Source: JAQBVV01 sp965249205 (GTDB lineage: Bacteria; Acidobacteriota; Vicinamibacteria; Vicinamibacterales; UBA2999). From it: 64,000 nucleotides of DNA. Under the pieces are notes generated by a model, which was not told the origin of the DNA, ran no database searches, and saw only the letters and a list, made by a program, of their open reading frames with translations. The stretch covers positions 1-64,000 of the forward strand of contig CBDFLL010000004.1 in assembly GCA_965249205.1 (NCBI GenBank), read 5' to 3'. Numbering within the stretch: position 1 is the first letter of the stretch; every line of letters starts with the position of its first letter. Positions 60,665 through 64,000 of the stretch are shown here, piece after piece. The translations under genes were made by a program, and so were the position numbers.

Positions 60665-61708
60665 CGTGCTTATCCGGTTGTTTCAGCAAGCCACCACCGG
60701 TAGTGTATCGGCGTGGCGCGCCCGTCGTTTCCGAAGAATCTCCGGGAGTTTCAGCGGCAATTTGCGACCGCCGAGGCCTGTCAGGACTACTTGGCGGCGT
60801 GCCGCTGGCCGGACGGCTTTGTGTGTCCCCGGTGCCGGCACGCGCGCGGCTATCACCTGACCACACACCGGCGCTGGCAATGTGCGGCGTGCCGGTATCA
60901 GGTGTCGCTGACCGCCGGGACGATTCTCCACAACACGAAGACGCCGCTCCTGGTGTGGTTCTGGGCGGCCTATTTGACGGTTACCGACAAGCGGGGCCTC
61001 TCGGCGCTCCTGCTGCAGCGGCAGTTGGGCCTGCGGCGGTACGAAACGGCGTGGCTGCTGTTGCACAAGCTGCGGCGCGCGATGGTGAACGCGGGGCGGG
61101 AGCCCTTGTACGGCGACGTGGAGATCGATGACACCTGGGTGGGCGCGCCCCAGGCCGGCCTGCGCGGCAGTCGCCAACTCAAGGGGCGGAAAGCCGCGCT
61201 GGTGCTGGTGGCGGTGGAACGACGCGGGGATCGGTCGGGTCGGGTCCGCATGTCCGTGATCCCGAACTTCAAACAATCGACGATGCTCGCGTTCGTCACT
61301 CACCACATTGCGCCGGGGGCGACGGTCTACACCGACGGGCTGAAAAGTTTCGATGGGCTCCAGGCCGCTGACGTGAGACACGTCGCCCGCCCGCAACCGA
61401 TCCGGAGCGCCCTGCACAGGGGGGTGCCCTCCGTCGTGCCTTTGGCCGACCGCGTCATCGGCAATTGCCAACAGTGGTTGATTGGCACGCACCACGGCGT
61501 CAGCAAGGCGCAACTACAGGTCTACCTCGATGAGTTCGTGTTTCGGCACAATCGGCGGCGGCACCCGATGGCCGCCTTTCAGACCCTGCTGGGCCTGGGG
61601 ACCGGACGGACGCCCACGCCCGCCCGACGGATTCGCGGCGCGCAGGACGTGCGCCCCCCAGGCTGATCGCAAGATATAGGGGTTAGCTGAAACAACCGGA
61701 TAAGCACG
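60665..61708 (+). mobile_element. IS1595-family insertion sequence (complete)
   Basis: A 1044-bp element with inverted ends CGTGCTTATCCGGTTGTTTC and its complement at the right edge (to 61708). It is flanked by a perfect 8-bp duplication AGCCATCT, the size expected for IS1595. It carries an intact transposase. The clean duplication and lack of damage indicate a recent insertion. Confidence 0.92.
60713..61666 (+). CDS. IS1595-family transposase (ISXO2-like)
   Basis: A 317-residue transposase. The N-terminal zinc ribbon is C-P-R-C with C-A-A-C (DGFVCPRCRHARGYHLTT, WQCAACRYQVSLTAGTIL). The ISXO2-like catalytic domain shows DVEIDDTWVG, VYTDGLKSFDG and H-x-N in EFVFRHNRRRHP. The frame is intact. 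The start has no strong Shine-Dalgarno and may be GTG at 60713 (upstream context GTGTATCGGC). Confidence 0.9.
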   Translation: MARPSFPKNLREFQRQFATAEACQDYLAACRWPDGFVCPRCRHARGYHLTTHRRWQCAACRYQVSLTAGTILHNTKTPLLVWFWAAYLTVTDKRGLSALLLQRQLGLRRYETAWLLLHKLRRAMVNAGREPLYGDVEIDDTWVGAPQAGLRGSRQLKGRKAALVLVAVERRGDRSGRVRMSVIPNFKQSTMLAFVTHHIAPGATVYTDGLKSFDGLQAADVRHVARPQPIRSALHRGVPSVVPLADRVIGNCQQWLIGTHHGVSKAQLQVYLDEFVFRHNRRRHPMAAFQTLLGLGTGRTPTPARRIRGAQDVRPPG

Positions 61709-61716
61709 AGCCATCT

Positions 61717-61953
61717 AATCTAATAACCTCCGTTGCTATTGTGTTCTGTCGAGCTACGAATCAGCAAGCGCTAGCTGCTCCGCTTTGCGAACGCGCGCCT
61801 CGATTGAATCGGAGTCGCAGCGTATCGGAGCGTCCCACTGCCGCCGACCTGGCGGATCGGCCCCGATTCGCCACCTGATAAGCGATCCTGCGGAGACGGG
61901 TCGCCTGCGTGCCGGGTACAGCGAGGAAACCTCGCGCCAGAGTGGATACGCTC
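61717..61953. other. Displaced leader of the sugar dehydrogenase and repeat sequence
   Basis: No gene. The GGAGG (complement, 61727-61731) with a 12-base spacer to the second copy of the ATG is the ribosome-binding site that served the sugar dehydrogenase before IS1595 inserted. Bases 61816-61903 belong to a dispersed repeat also found at 48341-48428 and 63183-63259. Confidence 0.5.
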
Positions 61954-62832
61954 TCACTGACTGCACCAGAACGAAGGAAGTGGCACCGACACCACGTCCG
62001 CCCCGTTCCGCGCAGCCTCTTGCAAGTCACCCGTCACGGCGCGGCGCAGCTGCCGCAGGCTGTCGGCAGCGCTGCCACGACCGAGCCGCCGCGCGATCGG
62101 TTCGATGATCCATCCCAGCATCCTGGGAAAACGGCGGCTGAGCCCTATTGTCTCGAACTCGGTGATGACGCCGCGTTCGCCCTGGAAATAGGTCGACAGC
62201 GTGACCGCACGCCACAGATAGCCGCTACCCGTCCCGACCGGGAGGCGGCGCTCGTTCGGTCGGCCTTCGTTCTCGATCTGCCTGATGCAGTCGGTGGTCG
62301 ACACGGCCGAGGCGAACTCCGGACCCTGGCGCTGGTATTCGACGACCGTCCAGAGATCGAGAATGCCCTTCACGACGCTGGCGCTTCTTTCGATTCGCAG
62401 GAAGATCTCGAACAGGTCGCGAGCCCGCTCCTCGTCGCGCTCGTAGTTGAGTACCCCACCGCCGACGACCCATTCGTAGTTGTCGGCGTAACTGGAGTAG
62501 TCCTGGGCGATCGCGATGACCTCGTCGAGCGAGACGTTGGGAATGAAGGCGGCGCCCCGCCAGTGGTGGACGAGTCCGCCAGGCACGTCGAGGATACCGT
62601 CTCCGTTGCCGGGTTCGGCGATGATCTCTCCGGCGCGCAGGCGCACGAGCCTTTCCTGCGAGGCATTCTCGGGCGGAATACGCGCGAGGACATCGGCCCC
62701 GAAGCGCTCCCGAATTTCGGCAACGTAGCGCTCGTAGGCCTCAGCCGTCTCCGGCGCTAGTTCCGCCGCGGCGGTGATACCCGGCCACCCGAAGATCGAT
62801 GCCCCACAGCACACGAAGTAGAGTGCCTTCAT
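61954..62832 (-). CDS. Exported SRPBCC-like (START/polyketide-cyclase fold) protein
   Basis: A 292-residue protein. ATG 62832 gives a signal peptide (MKALYFVCCGASIFGW ... ITAAAE). After a helical linker (about 30-75) comes a domain of SRPBCC type: GGLVHHWRGAAFIPNVSLDEVIAIAQDYSSYADNYEWV, then FEIFLRIERS, VVEYQRQGPEFASAVSTTD and YLWRAVTLSTYFQGERGVITEFETIGLSRRFPRMLGW, the strand-helix order typical of ligand-binding START-like folds. Its ligand is unknown. Its closest recognisable context is the dehydrogenase and PQQ genes, but nothing links it mechanistically. Confidence 0.68.
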   Translation of the reverse strand: MKALYFVCCGASIFGWPGITAAAELAPETAEAYERYVAEIRERFGADVLARIPPENASQERLVRLRAGEIIAEPGNGDGILDVPGGLVHHWRGAAFIPNVSLDEVIAIAQDYSSYADNYEWVVGGGVLNYERDEERARDLFEIFLRIERSASVVKGILDLWTVVEYQRQGPEFASAVSTTDCIRQIENEGRPNERRLPVGTGSGYLWRAVTLSTYFQGERGVITEFETIGLSRRFPRMLGWIIEPIARRLGRGSAADSLRQLRRAVTGDLQEAARNGADVVSVPLPSFWCSQ

Positions 62833-63289
62833 GCGGAGCGAATAAAAACGCACGACGATAGGATGACACAGAGCGCGGTATTGCTCGATTGTGCGCGGGG
62901 GAGGATAGAGCCGACGACTACGCTGAGAGGATGAAGTCGAGACTTCGAGAGAGCATGCCCGCGAGGCAGCTCCGTCCCGGTTGCTTGAGGCCGTAGTTCT
63001 CTGAATAACTTGCAAGGAAGTTGCAAGATCGCGCTCTCCGAGCAGCTGACAAACTGCAACTACTCATCGAAGGACGTCTCTAAGCGTTTCGATCGAAACG
63101 GTTTGTTATGGAGCCGGCGAGTGGACTCGAACCACCGACCTGCTGATTACGAACAAGCTGCTGCGCCAACCGCGGGGGGGCTGCTCAGCGTTTTGGAGAG
63201 TCCCACTCTTGCTGACCTGGCGGATCGGACGCGATCTGTAACCCGTCGGAGACGACACGTATAATTCGAGACATGGGAGGTCGCACGCG
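62833..63289. other. Non-coding region with the second tRNA-Thr fragment
   Basis: No coding gene. Includes the direct repeat and tRNA-Thr fragment (63082-63153) and, from 63183 to 63259, a copy of the dispersed repeat. The frame reading VDSNHRPADYE across this stretch is a known artefact of translating antisense tRNA. Confidence 0.5.
63082..63153 (-). pseudogene. tRNA-Thr(CGT) 3' fragment, direct repeat copy 2
   Basis: Bases 63109-63153 are identical to 39575-39619, covering the anticodon loop (CGT) to the CCA end of a tRNA-Thr on the minus strand. Beyond the anticodon the 5' arm is degenerate (GGTTGGCGCAGCAGCTTGTT), and a proper 5' acceptor is lacking. The flanking 27 bases also match copy 1 with a few changes. 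Confidence 0.72.
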
Positions 63290-63868
63290 GTGAACCGGGC
63301 GGGATTCCGAATCGACCATTGGGTGACGGTGACACGGCCGACTGAGCTGGCTCAGGGCCGCCCGTGCGCCCATGTCGAACAAATCAGTCTGAGCCGCCGA
63401 GGGCTGTTGATGGCGTTGGCCGGACTCTTCGTCTTCCTGGCCTGCGACCAGACGGCCGCGGCTTCCGCGGGGCCTGCGGCCAGGCAGCGGCCACCCGCGC
63501 TTGCGGGGCCGCGCGATGACAACGCGCAAGGCACGTCGGCGCAGAAGAAGATCAGCTCCCAGTTACTGGCGGCGATCGCACAGCGCGCTGACGCCACCCC
63601 CGGCGCGTTGCGCGGGTCTGGCGTTGACGTGGACGCCGAGGGTCGGGCGCTTGTCGATATCGACGCGACGATCACCGACGAACTGCTCGATGCCGTCGTG
63701 ATGATGGAGGGCGCGGTGGTCAACAATTTCCCTCAGTACGATGCCGTCCGGGCCTGGGTCCCGCTGGACCAGGTCGAGTCGCTGGCTGGACGTGCGGACG
63801 TGCGGTTCATTCGCCAGGCCGACATCGCGACGACCAACAGCCCTGGAATGGTTCCTCGAGATCGGTAA
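63290..63868 (+). CDS. Exported protein, N-terminal part of a possible S8-type protease
   Basis: A 192-residue frame. A GTG start with GGGAGG nearby gives an N-terminus of about 35 residues, then SRRGLLMALAGLFVFLACDQT, a possible signal sequence with a cysteine. The region RALVDIDATITDELLDAVVMMEGAVVNNFPQYDAVRAWVPLDQVESLAGRADVRFIRQAD resembles the propeptide-like inhibitor region seen before the catalytic domain of subtilisin-type (S8) secreted proteins. It ends at 63868, before any catalytic domain. Either the gene continues in another frame beyond the stop or it is truncated; the window ends too soon to tell. Confidence 0.45.
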   Translation: MNRAGFRIDHWVTVTRPTELAQGRPCAHVEQISLSRRGLLMALAGLFVFLACDQTAAASAGPAARQRPPALAGPRDDNAQGTSAQKKISSQLLAAIAQRADATPGALRGSGVDVDAEGRALVDIDATITDELLDAVVMMEGAVVNNFPQYDAVRAWVPLDQVESLAGRADVRFIRQADIATTNSPGMVPRDR

Positions 63869-64000
63869 CCCGAGAGTCACGTGAACGAATCGGGCGGCCC
63901 CCCGACGCTGACCCGCGCCATGTGTGAGACTGACACCGTGCATGCCTGTGAGACACCGGGAAGCGCAAAGGACTCGCGCTCTTGTCGGGGCGTGGGGCCG

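Noticed and set aside
63082..63175. A functional tRNA-Thr on the minus strand
   Set aside because: The anticodon stem does not pair on its 5' side and no matching 5' acceptor strand is present, so a working tRNA is unlikely.
63010..63264. Open frame containing VDSNHRPADYE
   Set aside because: Same tRNA-antisense artefact at the second tRNA-Thr fragment.

Overview
The window is GC-rich bacterial DNA, most likely from an Acidobacteriota chromosome (Vicinamibacteria-like). This is inference from the gene types: PQQ/cytochrome quinoproteins, carboxypeptidase-regulatory-like and DUF5916 outer-membrane proteins, CHRD and paralogous secreted proteins, and an SRPBCC-like exported protein. No rRNA or marker gene here fixes the taxonomy. 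Roughly half of the window is ordinary chromosome. The rest is accessory DNA broken up by at least six transposon families, miniature inverted-repeat elements, tRNA fragments and gene remnants.

0-5.2 kb: bamD, an exported repeat protein, convergent pgsA, then a sugar-nucleotide pair (NDP-sugar pyrophosphorylase and phosphomannomutase) and an intact tRNA-Gly(CCC). 5.2-13.5 kb: a genomic island inserted at the 3' end of that tRNA. It has a frameshifted tyrosine integrase at the left end, a near-exact copy of the tRNA 3' end at the right end, and as cargo an exported amidohydrolase, a heme-containing regulatory-domain protein and an ISNCY-type insertion sequence. 13.5-18.2 kb: an arginine/proline catabolic operon (DUF1810, arginase, P5C dehydrogenase, proline dehydrogenase) whose two main spacers are filled by two different miniature elements. 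18.4-24.8 kb: a CHRD protein coupled to a cytochrome-PQQ dehydrogenase, an SSS transporter with its small partner, and two tandem secreted paralogues.

25.2-35.1 kb is a mobile-element graveyard. It holds a low-GC phosphotransferase cut by IS5, a TonB-receptor remnant fused to half an IS110, a frameshifted Dps-like ferritin, a tRNA-Arg half, an intact GltS carrier, a decayed IS1595, an outer-membrane protein truncated by an IS5 fragment, and a valS fragment trapped between two IS5 ends. 35.1-39.5 kb: a DUF5916 outer-membrane protein, a B3-type metallo-beta-lactamase-fold enzyme and a glycosidase-like protein. 39.6-63.1 kb is bracketed by a 45-bp identical direct repeat made of the 3' half of tRNA-Thr(CGT), so it may be a second, composite island. 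It contains a polytopic sugar-transferase-like protein truncated by IS5; an RND exporter fused in frame to a LolA-like protein and controlled by a TetR regulator with two matching operators; IS481; a flavoprotein/Ig-domain/diheme-cytochrome operon; a cytidylyltransferase/methyltransferase/CDP-alcohol transferase cassette; IS110; and a sugar dehydrogenase whose ribosome-binding site has been split from its start codon by IS1595.

A recurring theme is the tetranucleotide CTAG. The IS5 copies, the IS481 and both miniature families all have CTAG at their outer ends, and several use the CTAG that contains a neighbouring gene's TAG stop codon, so they inserted without changing the protein. In other places (IS1595, IS481) an insertion lies within a few bases of a start codon and has replaced the native leader.
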